Assembly (NCBI GenBank): GCA_011526105.1
Contig: WYAZ01000191.1
Location: 1-64,000, forward strand
Direction of reading: 5' to 3'
DNA: 64,000 nucleotides
Source: Deltaproteobacteria bacterium
GTDB lineage: Bacteria; Myxococcota; Kuafuiibacteriia; Kuafuiibacteriales; Kuafuiibacteriaceae
Part shown: one piece after another, positions 9,277-17,216 of the stretch
Numbering within the stretch: the stretch's first letter is position 1
Layout of the letters: each line of letters starts with the position of its first letter
Position numbers and translations under genes: made by a program
Notes under the pieces: model-generated
What the model saw: only the letters and a program-made list of their open reading frames with translations
What the model was told of the DNA's origin: nothing
The model's database searches: none

Positions 9277-10280
9277 CGCCGCCCCTCCTTGTACCAAGAC
9301 TCGATGACCGCCTGCGCCGGCTTGTTGCGGGGCGTATAGCCGGAGTCGTCCGCGCCGCCAAACCCGAACCAGTTCCAGAAATAGACGCCGGCGAGGATCT
9401 CGGACCCGTACCAAGCGTCGCGGAACGCCTGATACGCCCGCCGCTGTTCCTCGAGATCGATCGGCGCCTTTCGGGTCTCGTCCCAGGGCCACGCCGCCCC
9501 GCCATCGAGGCTTGGATAGCCGACCTCCGTGAAGACCACCGGCCTCCCGATCACCCGCGCCCAGCGCTCCAGTGGCTCCTTCCAACCCCGCCAGCCCGCC
9601 CGGAGCGCGGCAACGTCTGCCTCGAGGTCCTTGGTGAGTTCCCAGTAGGCGGTGAGGCCCACGACGTCGACCGCGTCCCAGAAGCTGACGTGCTCGTAGT
9701 GATCCCAGTTTGCGCTGTACATCAGCTCGAGGTCGGGCGCGGTCGTGCGGACTCGGTCGATGAGACGCAACCATCGGGCGCGTTGCCGCTCTCGCGAAAG
9801 CAGCTCGCTGCCGATCGAGAGTCGATCCGCACCGGCCCGGCCGGCCAGCCGTGTCGCCTCGAGAACGAAAGACTCGTAGCTCGACCACCAGAGGTCTTCG
9901 TCCTTGGGCTCGATGCGGCCGCGCCACTCGCCCTTCGCAGCCTCGACGAGCCTCAGGATGGGAAACAGGGTGACGTGAAGTCCGAGCGCGCGTGCCTTCG
10001 CGATGCTGGCCTCGACCTGCTCGGAGGTCGCAGTCCAGCCCGGGACGGGTCGAATCTCGACCGATCGGAGGTCGTGTTGCCACCACACCCAGGTGATCGC
10101 GACGTGGGTCGCGCCGGCCCGTTTCACCTCGTCGAGCAGCTCATCGTAGCGATACTCGGGATCCTGCGAGAACAGGCCGAGCGCCAGCCCCTTCTCGAAC
10201 GGCGTCGAGCTCTCACGCAGGTCGGCCCCGACCCCGATCGTGAGGGCGGAGAGGCCGGCCAACAGCGCGCTAGGGCTCAT
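9273..10280 (-). CDS. GH113-like TIM-barrel glycoside hydrolase
   Basis: A 335-residue TIM-barrel protein resembling GH113 (mannanase-type) and related clan GH-A hydrolases. Two glutamates lie where retaining GH-A enzymes carry their acid/base and nucleophile: E159 in SIGSELLS at the end of a strand, and E252 in VVFTEVGYPS. An aromatic-rich cleft is suggested by ITWVWWQHD and VYFWNWFGFGG. The N-terminus (ALLAGLSALTIGVGA) may be a short signal peptide, which would place it in the periplasm or outside. The start overlaps the end of the upstream lipoprotein gene by 11 nt, and its stop overlaps the TTG of the next gene, so all three are translationally coupled. Substrate specificity is not determined. 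Confidence 0.75.
   Translation of the reverse strand: MSPSALLAGLSALTIGVGADLRESSTPFEKGLALGLFSQDPEYRYDELLDEVKRAGATHVAITWVWWQHDLRSVEIRPVPGWTATSEQVEASIAKARALGLHVTLFPILRLVEAAKGEWRGRIEPKDEDLWWSSYESFVLEATRLAGRAGADRLSIGSELLSRERQRARWLRLIDRVRTTAPDLELMYSANWDHYEHVSFWDAVDVVGLTAYWELTKDLEADVAALRAGWRGWKEPLERWARVIGRPVVFTEVGYPSLDGGAAWPWDETRKAPIDLEEQRRAYQAFRDAWYGSEILAGVYFWNWFGFGGADDSGYTPRNKPAQAVIESWYKEGRR
9284..9290 (-). promoter_or_regulatory. Shine-Dalgarno that fixes the TTG start of the amidohydrolase-like gene
   Basis: AAGGAGG on the minus strand ends 7 nt before TTG 9276-9274. No ATG or GTG in frame fits better; longer in-frame reading runs antisense-like through the neighbouring hydrolase gene. Confidence 0.7.
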
Positions 10281-11838
10281 CCGGCCGGCTCTGCATGCTC
10301 CCGCCCAGGGATTTGGCTCGATTGGACAGGAGGAAGACGTCCGAAAGGCTCTTCAGGTGGGCGGCGACCGGGCGCTCGGTGGCGGGCTGACGAAAGGACA
10401 AGAGCGTGAGCGCGAGATCCCGCGCGCGGAGGTCTTCGATCTCCGCATCGAGATCTCGGCCCACCAGAACGGCGATTCCGTGTTGGCCGAGCTTCTGGAG
10501 CCGGCCTCGTTCGTCGGCCGACAGCGCGCACTGGGCCGGAGCGGGCTGCTTCGCAATCAGGGCCGCCACACACGGCATGCCCTCGACCCCACTAGGGAAG
10601 CGCAGCTCGAGGGCGGGACGAACCCCCGCACGCTCGAAGACGCGCGCCGCCAACGCCGGGAGCCGCGGGCTCCCCCCGCGCACGTAGGAGACGAGCTTCA
10701 GCTTTTGGGCGGCGAGGGTCTGCAGCAATTCCGAAAGCGGATACCCCCAGGAGACCAGCTCGGTCTCGTCTCCCCGGAAGGCGATCACCGCCAGGTGCTT
10801 CGGGCCGAGCGACTGCATCTGTAGCCGAAGCTGCTTGAGCGCCTCGAGACGCGGAAGATCGAAGCGCGCGGGGTCTTCGCCCCGCCCCGCCAAGAACGCC
10901 GCCCCGAGATGGCCATGCAATTCGGCCGCGCGAGCGCAGGCCGCGAAGCCGTTCTCACCGAGGGTCACCGCGTCTACGCAGGCGGTGTCGAGCGCCAAGC
11001 CGCGCACCCGCTGAGGAAACGGCGAGAGCCCGAGGCGCTCGTACACCGCGCGGGCCGCCTTCAAGCTCTCGATGTCCTTCGGCGACGACTCATAGAAGGC
11101 GCGCTCCGAGAGCAGGCGCGCGCGAGTCGACAGCACCGCCGTGAGATCGATGAGCGGCCAGTTGCTGTCTGGCTCCGCCCCCGCGACCTGCAAGGCAGCG
11201 TCGAACATGCCTTCGCGGTAACCCGGCGCCTGGGCTCGCGCGTCCTCGGCGAGGATGTTCGCGAGCAGGGCCCGAGCATGAACCGACCCCGCGTTCATGG
11301 CCGCCTCGGCGAAAGGGCGCGCTTCCACCGAACGCCCATCCGCGGCCAGAAGGCGCGCTCTCAGGACATCCCAGCGGGTCGGGCTCGGGATGGCGAGGGC
11401 GGCCTCCGCAAGGATGACGAGTCCCGAACCTGGGTTCGTGCGAAAGCATGCGGTCGCGACGTACTCGACCACGTCTTCGGCGGCGCGGCGGCTTTCGGGA
11501 CCCTCGCGGCCCAGCGCCCCTTGGGTGTCCCTGAGGAACGCGGCACGAAGCTCCGGCGAGGTGCACAAGGGCCCAACCTTGGGCGCGAGCAGGTGTGCCC
11601 GAGTGCTTCCCACCGGGTCCTCGCGGAGCAGGGACCGAAGTTCGGTAAAGGTATTGGGGACGCCGACGCTGGATGTGCCCGTGCCGACTCCGTCTCCGGC
11701 GGCATGACCCACGTCCCGGGCGAACCCGAGGCGCGCGGTCTCTGGGCAGCCGAGGAGGCCGGGGAGCGAGGCCAGAACCAGGGCGGCCAAGCTCAAACGG
11801 GCCCGCGCGGGCTCGGCCCTCTCGATCGGGCGCTTCAC
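10270..11838 (-). CDS. Predicted lipoprotein with TPR-like helical repeats
   Basis: A 522-residue protein. The GTG start at 11838 gives a basic N-terminus, a hydrophobic stretch (about 15-30) and the lipobox GLLGC with C31 as the lipidated cysteine. An in-frame ATG further upstream would put 22 extra residues before the signal, which is less likely. The middle part contains alanine-rich helical segments like tetratricopeptide repeats (for example SVHARALLANILAEDA and EALKQLRLQMQSLG), and the C-terminal half looks alpha/beta. No named family is recognised. It is first in a three-gene overlapping operon with the GH113-like and amidohydrolase-like proteins, so an envelope role is plausible. Confidence 0.65.
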   Translation of the reverse strand: MKRPIERAEPARARLSLAALVLASLPGLLGCPETARLGFARDVGHAAGDGVGTGTSSVGVPNTFTELRSLLREDPVGSTRAHLLAPKVGPLCTSPELRAAFLRDTQGALGREGPESRRAAEDVVEYVATACFRTNPGSGLVILAEAALAIPSPTRWDVLRARLLAADGRSVEARPFAEAAMNAGSVHARALLANILAEDARAQAPGYREGMFDAALQVAGAEPDSNWPLIDLTAVLSTRARLLSERAFYESSPKDIESLKAARAVYERLGLSPFPQRVRGLALDTACVDAVTLGENGFAACARAAELHGHLGAAFLAGRGEDPARFDLPRLEALKQLRLQMQSLGPKHLAVIAFRGDETELVSWGYPLSELLQTLAAQKLKLVSYVRGGSPRLPALAARVFERAGVRPALELRFPSGVEGMPCVAALIAKQPAPAQCALSADERGRLQKLGQHGIAVLVGRDLDAEIEDLRARDLALTLLSFRQPATERPVAAHLKSLSDVFLLSNRAKSLGGSMQSRPDEP

Positions 11839-12798
11839 CGGCCCGAAGTCAACCCTGCACGCGACGCGAAGGCAAGCAAACCGCTGCCCCTCCAGAGATC
11901 CCACCGCAATACGAGCTCGCCGATCCGTTGATCGACGCAGCGCTCCTGGGGTTCGAACCTGCAGCCTCGACCTTCCATCGAAGACGCAGGCGACAGAGGC
12001 TCGCCCCTCCAGCGCGTAACCCGTTTCAGCCGGTGCTCACGCGAGCGTGAGCACACCACCTCTCATGGGGTTCGGTTTCATTTCGTCTTGGTCCTCTCCA
12101 GGGTTTTCGTGAACACAACGGCGGCGCCGGAGCGCCTCCTTCCTTGCGCTTTCACCGAAGGACGCGACCACCGCTCGGGGCAGCGTTGGCGTTCGTTCCT
12201 CGGCGTTCGCTTCGAAGTTTCGACCTATCATGTCCCTTGCCGCGGTCTTTCGACCCTACCAGCATCCCCTCCTGAGGTTTCTCGCTGGCTCCTCGCCAGC
12301 GACGGCTCGCTCGACCTCGCGTCGCGTGCCGGGCGACAGTCGAGTCCCTCGAACGTCACGTCAACGCGCGAGTGAAGCCGGGCGCGGGCCGACGTCTGAT
12401 ATGTTCGAGATCGCTTCGGTTTCTCTCGTCATCTCAATGTCGGCTCGGAGGTTTCTGCTTCGGCGAGCCTGCCTCTCCACAGCTTGATCATGCTCGGGGT
12501 CAAGGCTTCGCGCTCGAACAACGCCTTTGACCGTTGCGGCACAACACCCTGCGGAGTGCGATCGACAATTCACATTGCGGCAGAACGGTCTGCTGGCCAT
12601 CGGTCCCGGAACACGTACTGCGCCAGCAGAGCGGACGTCCGGCGCTCCGCGTCAGGCTCGAACACAAGCTTTCGCCGCGCCCGTCCGGCGATTGTGGGGC
12701 CCGCGCCTTGGCGTCGGCCTGGATCCCGAGTTAGATCCAGCGATTGAAACCTGCGCCCCTTAACCCCGGCGCGCCGGTTTCGGAAAGCGAGCCTCCCC
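11839..12798. other. 960-bp stretch without a convincing gene
   Basis: Open frames here are short, lack the strong G/C third-position bias of the flanking genes and show no recognisable motif. Composition is less G/C-rich than the surrounding genes. It holds a 9-bp perfect hairpin (12033-12054), a tRNA-T-arm-like stretch near 11948-11960 that does not fold into a tRNA, and the perfect palindrome CCGGCGCGCCGG (12766-12777), 21 nt before the next gene. It separates divergent transcription units, so promoters for both are expected here. A degraded element or an unannotated RNA is possible. Confidence 0.5.
12033..12054. repeat. Perfect 9-bp stem-loop in the gene-free stretch
   Basis: gtgctcacg pairs with cgtgagcac around a cgag tetraloop. 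No T-run follows on either strand, so it is not a classical intrinsic terminator. Confidence 0.6.
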
Positions 12799-14055
12799 TT
12801 GGCTGAATCCAGAAATCCCTGTCCGCAGTGCGGGACCGCAAACCTCACGTCAGCACGTTTCTGTAAGTCTTGTGGATCCGGGATGAAAGCCGCCGGCCGC
12901 TGCTCGAGTTGCGCCGCCACGCTGCCGATCGGTGCTCGTTTCTGTCCAAGCTGTGGTCAGGCCACGGATGGCTCGAGCACCAAGGCCAGCGCGATCGACT
13001 CCGAGGCTCCGCAGCCGGCGGGCTCCGCGAGTACAACCACGACGGATCGGATCGGCGCCGAGGCATCGTCGTCCGCGCCCAGTGTTCCATCCCCGCGAGA
13101 GGCCCTGGAAGCGGTCTCGAAGCTGAAGCGTCGCAAGGGCACCGCGGTGGGGATCGGTCTCAACGTGCTGACACTGGTCGCCGTGGTGTTCGCCTTCGTG
13201 GTGATCATGGTGCGCATGACCAAGGACGCCCCGAAGAGCGTGAGCCCGTTTCAAGGCGGCCCGGCCCCAGGAAGCGCCGGTTCCAGCGGTGCGAAGAACG
13301 GTGAGCCGAGCCAGGGGGGCTCGGCTGTGATCGGGACGATCGAGCTCGATCCGGGACTCGCGGGTTCGGATCCGCGTGGAACACTTTTCATTACCCTCCG
13401 CCCCGCCGGTTCCCCGCCCGTCGGCCCTCCGCTCGCGGTTCAGCGCCTGGAGGGTCCCAAACTCCCTGCAACTTTCCGCGTGGGCCCGGAGAACGTGATG
13501 CTTCAAGGCATGCCCTTTTCGGGGCCCTTTGATGTCTACGCACGCCTCGACGGCGACGGGAACGCGATGACGAAGGACCCCACGGACCTCGAAGCTCCGC
13601 CTCAGCGTGGGGTCGCGGCCGGCGCGTCGCTGGTCCTCGTGCTCGGCGGCCGGGCCGAAGTCGCGCCCGAGCCCGGGTCCAGCCCCGTCCCCGTGCCCCC
13701 GCCCGCCGCCACCGGCTCGGGACTCGGAGGTGAAATCCGCGTCAGCGACGCCCTCGCGTCGAGCAGCGGACGAGGCACGCTCTACATCATGGTGCGCAAC
13801 GCTGGCGTCCCTGGTCCACCGGTCGCGGTGAAGCGGATTTCGGATCCCAGCTTCCCCGCGCGCTTCGATATCGGCCCGGGAGATGTCATGCTGGAGGGGA
13901 CGGCGCTCGTGGGACCATTCGACCTGAGCGCACGACTGGATCAGGATGGAGACCCGATGACGAAGACAGAGGGAGATCTCGTCTCGCGGGCCGGCCCCTC
14001 GGGGGTGACCGTGGGCAACCGCGACGTCGTGATCGTCCTCGACCAGAGGTTGTGA
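12799..14055 (+). CDS. Double zinc-ribbon membrane protein with two CcmI/CycH-like domains
   Basis: A 418-residue protein. The TTG start keeps the first metal knuckle intact (CPQC at residues 8-11); no upstream alternative was found. Two tandem zinc ribbons follow (CPQC with CKSC, CSSC with CPSC), then a polar linker and one transmembrane helix (about 118-136). After the membrane come two copies of a domain of about 100 residues separated by a proline-rich linker. Each copy has the order TLFI/TLYI, GPPLAV/GPPVAV, LPA-F or FPA-F, VML, GPF, ARLD-DG or ARLDQDG, MTK. This resembles the C-terminal domain of the cytochrome c biogenesis protein CcmI/CycH. Topology would place zinc ribbons in the cytosol and the repeats in the periplasm. 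The next gene starts 10 nt later. Confidence 0.7.
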   Translation: MAESRNPCPQCGTANLTSARFCKSCGSGMKAAGRCSSCAATLPIGARFCPSCGQATDGSSTKASAIDSEAPQPAGSASTTTTDRIGAEASSSAPSVPSPREALEAVSKLKRRKGTAVGIGLNVLTLVAVVFAFVVIMVRMTKDAPKSVSPFQGGPAPGSAGSSGAKNGEPSQGGSAVIGTIELDPGLAGSDPRGTLFITLRPAGSPPVGPPLAVQRLEGPKLPATFRVGPENVMLQGMPFSGPFDVYARLDGDGNAMTKDPTDLEAPPQRGVAAGASLVLVLGGRAEVAPEPGSSPVPVPPPAATGSGLGGEIRVSDALASSSGRGTLYIMVRNAGVPGPPVAVKRISDPSFPARFDIGPGDVMLEGTALVGPFDLSARLDQDGDPMTKTEGDLVSRAGPSGVTVGNRDVVIVLDQRL

Positions 14056-14065
14056 GCAAGGCGAG

Positions 14066-15478
14066 ATGGTGGAACGGGACAAGGACCTCCTCGACCTCGG
14101 GAACACGGGCGACCTCAGGCTGGAAGGCAAGGCTCAGCCCCTGACGGTCGAGCTCATGCCGGACGGGCGAGTGCGAGCGCCGCGGCAGCGCACTCGCGAG
14201 CTCTTGCGGGTCAGGTTGCAGCGCGCAGAGCTCTTGCCCACCAACGCCGACTGGGCGGTGTTCAGGAATCTCGAGCGCGGGCTGGGCGAGATCACGGACG
14301 GGGGCGGCGGACGCGAGGTGGTGCTCGCGGGCTGCCTGGGTGCCAAGGGCGTCTCGCTCATCGACACCATCGGCTTTCTCGCATCGGGCCTGCAGACCGG
14401 GGTGCTCTCCGTGATCGAAGGGGACGTGGAGCGCTCGGTCTATTTCTCCTCCGGGGATGTCATCTGGGCATCCTCGACCGCGCCCGAGGACGGCATCGGG
14501 GAGTTCCTGGTGCGCCGCGGTCGCCTCACCCCCTCGCAGCTCGCCACCATGGCCCGAGAAGGACCCGAACGCATCGGACGGGCCTCGGTGGAGCGCGGGT
14601 TCATTACATCGCACGATCTCTGGTCCCTCGTGCAGTCGCAGCTCACGGAGATCTTCGATCACATCATCGCGACCGAGCGTGGACTGTGGACCTTCTCGCG
14701 CCTGGACGCAGACGCCCTCGGGGCCTCACACGTTCAGTTCTCCACGCAGGGCCTGCTGATGGACGCTTTGCGCAAGCTGGACGAGATGCGGGTCTTCCGC
14801 GAAGTGGTGCGTTCGCCCGCGAGTCTGGTCTCCTGGCTGCCGGAGGTGCTCGACGACCCCGAGCCCGAGCGGCTGTTCCGGCGGGTCGATGCTTCCGCTC
14901 AGGACGACCTCGCGCCCATCGTGCCCCACCTCAAGGGTGCGGCCTCGGTGCAAGAGCTGATTCGTCTCTCCGGCAAGAGCGAGTTCTTCGTGTCGCGCGT
15001 GGTCTATCACCTGCATCGCGCGCGCTTGATCTCGGTGCGCGAGTCCACCCCGAGCTTGGCCCCGGTGGCCCCGAACGTCCTCTCGAAGAACGAGGCCCGA
15101 GACGTCATCCACGTCTACACGATGGCCATCGCGGAGATCTTCAACGAGCTCGACGCCACCGCGGCGTCGCGCCTCACGGAGTCCGCGCAGGCCTTCTTGC
15201 AGGACCCAAACACGAGCTTCGCCGAGGTCCTGAAGCACGTCGTCCTCGGAAGCAACGGCCACATCGACGCCGACCCTCTGCTCATCGTGCTCAGTCAGAC
15301 CTCGGTGAGCCTCGCACTCCTGTCTGAGGCCCTGTCGGAGCTCTTGTTCTTCCTCCTCTTCGAGGCGACGGAGGTCATGGGGCCGCGGCGGCGCGATGAT
15401 CTCGCGCGACGGGTTCGCATGATCCACGCCATGCTGCGTTTGCCCGAGGCCGATGCGCCTATCCCTGACAGCCCGTGA
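14066..15478 (+). CDS. DUF4388 (PATAN-like) domain regulatory protein
   Basis: A 470-residue cytosolic protein. Residues about 90-230 fit the DUF4388/PATAN pattern found in deltaproteobacterial signalling and gliding-motility proteins: IDTIGFLASGLQTGVLSV, VYFSSGDVIWASS, IGEFLVRRGRLTP and a late LTEIFDHIIATERGLWTFSR. The remainder is mostly alpha-helical without catalytic motifs. It probably acts as an adaptor or regulator. The upstream zinc-ribbon gene is 10 nt away, and the downstream lipoprotein starts within its stop codon (GTGA overlap), so the genes are co-translated. Confidence 0.75.
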   Translation: MVERDKDLLDLGNTGDLRLEGKAQPLTVELMPDGRVRAPRQRTRELLRVRLQRAELLPTNADWAVFRNLERGLGEITDGGGGREVVLAGCLGAKGVSLIDTIGFLASGLQTGVLSVIEGDVERSVYFSSGDVIWASSTAPEDGIGEFLVRRGRLTPSQLATMAREGPERIGRASVERGFITSHDLWSLVQSQLTEIFDHIIATERGLWTFSRLDADALGASHVQFSTQGLLMDALRKLDEMRVFREVVRSPASLVSWLPEVLDDPEPERLFRRVDASAQDDLAPIVPHLKGAASVQELIRLSGKSEFFVSRVVYHLHRARLISVRESTPSLAPVAPNVLSKNEARDVIHVYTMAIAEIFNELDATAASRLTESAQAFLQDPNTSFAEVLKHVVLGSNGHIDADPLLIVLSQTSVSLALLSEALSELLFFLLFEATEVMGPRRRDDLARRVRMIHAMLRLPEADAPIPDSP

Positions 15479-16155
15479 GTCGTCGCCGGAAGATCATCCC
15501 TTTCCTCTCTCTCCTCTCTCTGGCGCTCGCTTGCCCAAAGAAGGACACGGCGGAAGAAACCTCGGACGCCAGAGCAACGCCTGTTCGAGAGGGTCCCATC
15601 CGGGTCGAAAACGTCGTGGGCCTCGAGCTGAACCTGCCCGCGCCCTGGTCGGTCTCCGCCCTCGAACCCGAGGACAAGTCGAATGGCGTTCTCTTTCGCG
15701 CACGAAGGACCCTCGCCAAAGCCGGCCTGAAAGTGCCGCCGAGCCTGGTCGTTGAACGGGGCTCGGTCGACGAAGCCGAGGCCGCGGTCGGCCAGGCGCT
15801 CCGTGCGCTCGAAGCCCTCGAGACCAAAGCGGGGATCGAGCTCGAGAAGACCGCGAGCGGCCTCCGTTCACTCGCGGGTCGCAACTTCCGGGCGGTGGAG
15901 GCCAGCTATCGCGTCGGTCCAGCGGGCGGCAGCAGCGTGCGCCTGGTCCAGCGCAGCTTCTTTCTGGAGGTCCCCGACGCTCCGCCTGGGGCTCGGATCC
16001 TGGGCTTTCACTTCACGCACCTGGCCGAAGATGCGGAAGCTCTTGGCACAGAGCTGGATGTCGTGCTGAGTGGGCTCGAACTCACCGGGCCCAGGCTCGC
16101 CATTCCCGGCCAGCCTGGGAGCGCGGAGAGCGGCGCCGGCAAAGAGGAACAATGA
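15475..16155 (+). CDS. Predicted lipoprotein of unknown function
   Basis: A 226-residue protein starting at GTG inside the stop of the preceding gene. A basic N-terminus (MSRRRK) is followed by a hydrophobic run ending in LALAC, a good lipobox with C20 lipidated. The mature part has the pattern of a small alpha/beta domain (NVVGLELNLPAPWSV, GVLFRARRTL, VRLVQRSFFLEV), a type common in myxobacterial secreted proteins. No family is recognised. Its last bases overlap the next ATG (ATGA), tying it to the deaminase-like gene. Confidence 0.65.
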   Translation: MSRRRKIIPFLSLLSLALACPKKDTAEETSDARATPVREGPIRVENVVGLELNLPAPWSVSALEPEDKSNGVLFRARRTLAKAGLKVPPSLVVERGSVDEAEAAVGQALRALEALETKAGIELEKTASGLRSLAGRNFRAVEASYRVGPAGGSSVRLVQRSFFLEVPDAPPGARILGFHFTHLAEDAEALGTELDVVLSGLELTGPRLAIPGQPGSAESGAGKEEQ

Positions 16156-17216
16156 TCGATCAAGCCCACGTATCCGTGCCCCCGTTGCGACTCCCCGAGC
16201 GTGACGAGATCCCAGGGCTGCCCGAGCGTCTGACGGAGCTCCACCTCCACCTCGGCGGCGCAGTGGCGCCGCACATCCTGTGGAGCATGGCGCACGAAGC
16301 CGGCATCAAGCTGCCCGTCCGCGACTACTTCGAGTTCGTCGACCTCGTGACCTCGAACCCTTCCAAGGTCAAAAGCCTGGAGGACTATCTCCGCATCCTT
16401 CACGAGTGGACGGAGAAGATTCAGTCGAGCCCAAGGGCGATCGAGACCGCGGTCTATGAGGTCCTCGGCAAGGAGTATCGAGGCTCCCGAGTGGGGAACA
16501 TGGAGCTTCGCTTCAACCCCATGAAGCGGAACGTCGGGGGCGAGCGAGACCTCGACCACATCATCCAGGCCGCCCTTCGAGGCATGGACCGCGCTTGCCT
16601 CGACTACGGACTCAAGGCGGGGATCCTGTTTTGTCTGGCGCGCGAGTTCAGCGCGGAGCTCAACGAGATCCTGGTGGAGAAGGCGATCAAGTACCGACAC
16701 CGAGGTGTCATCGGCATCGACCTCGCCGGCACAGAGAAGAACAACCTCGAGCTCAACGACGAGGTGGTCGTGAAGTACGCGACCATGTTCCGACGGGCCC
16801 GCGAGGCCGGACTCGGCACCACCGTCCACACCGGCGAGACCAAACACACGAGCGGTGAAGGGGTCATCGCAGCCATCCGGCACCTCAAGCCCGACCGCAT
16901 CGGTCATGGCGTGCGCGCCGCCTACGACGAGGACGCGCTCAAGATGCTGGCGGATGAGGGCATCGTGCTCGAAATCTGTCCCACGTCGAACATCCACACT
17001 CGGGCGATCTCGGGCATGCCGGAGATGAGCTATATCTTGCGGCGGTTCATCGAGAGCGGCGTTCAATTCACGATCAACACGGACGCCACGTACATGCTGG
17101 CTACCGACTTGAGGCGAGAAGTCGAACTGCTCGTCCGAAACGGCATCCTCAGCGGCGAAGACGTGAGTCGCTGCTTCGCCACCGCCAGCGAGGCCTCTTT
17201 CATTCGGTCGTCTTGA
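16152..17216 (+). CDS. Adenosine deaminase family protein, divergent substrate pocket
   Basis: A 354-residue TIM-barrel metallo-deaminase of the ADA family. Visible zinc and catalytic elements are the HLHL motif (TELHLHLGGA), the HTGE motif that supplies a zinc His and the catalytic Glu, RIGHG with the proton-shuttle His, and the aspartate of TINTDA. Two usually conserved substrate-contact positions differ from true adenosine deaminases: HLxG reads HLGG where ADA has HLDG, and the TDDP motif reads TDAT. Activity is likely, but the substrate may not be adenosine. Start ATG overlaps the preceding stop. Its 3' end overlaps the convergent kinase gene by 17 nt. Confidence 0.82.
   Translation: MIDQAHVSVPPLRLPERDEIPGLPERLTELHLHLGGAVAPHILWSMAHEAGIKLPVRDYFEFVDLVTSNPSKVKSLEDYLRILHEWTEKIQSSPRAIETAVYEVLGKEYRGSRVGNMELRFNPMKRNVGGERDLDHIIQAALRGMDRACLDYGLKAGILFCLAREFSAELNEILVEKAIKYRHRGVIGIDLAGTEKNNLELNDEVVVKYATMFRRAREAGLGTTVHTGETKHTSGEGVIAAIRHLKPDRIGHGVRAAYDEDALKMLADEGIVLEICPTSNIHTRAISGMPEMSYILRRFIESGVQFTINTDATYMLATDLRREVELLVRNGILSGEDVSRCFATASEASFIRSS

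Noticed and set aside
11940-12012. Possible tRNA, from a ggttcgaacc T-arm-like stretch
   Set aside because: Neither strand gives a proper acceptor stem, anticodon loop or clean T-stem; the stretch is best explained as chance.
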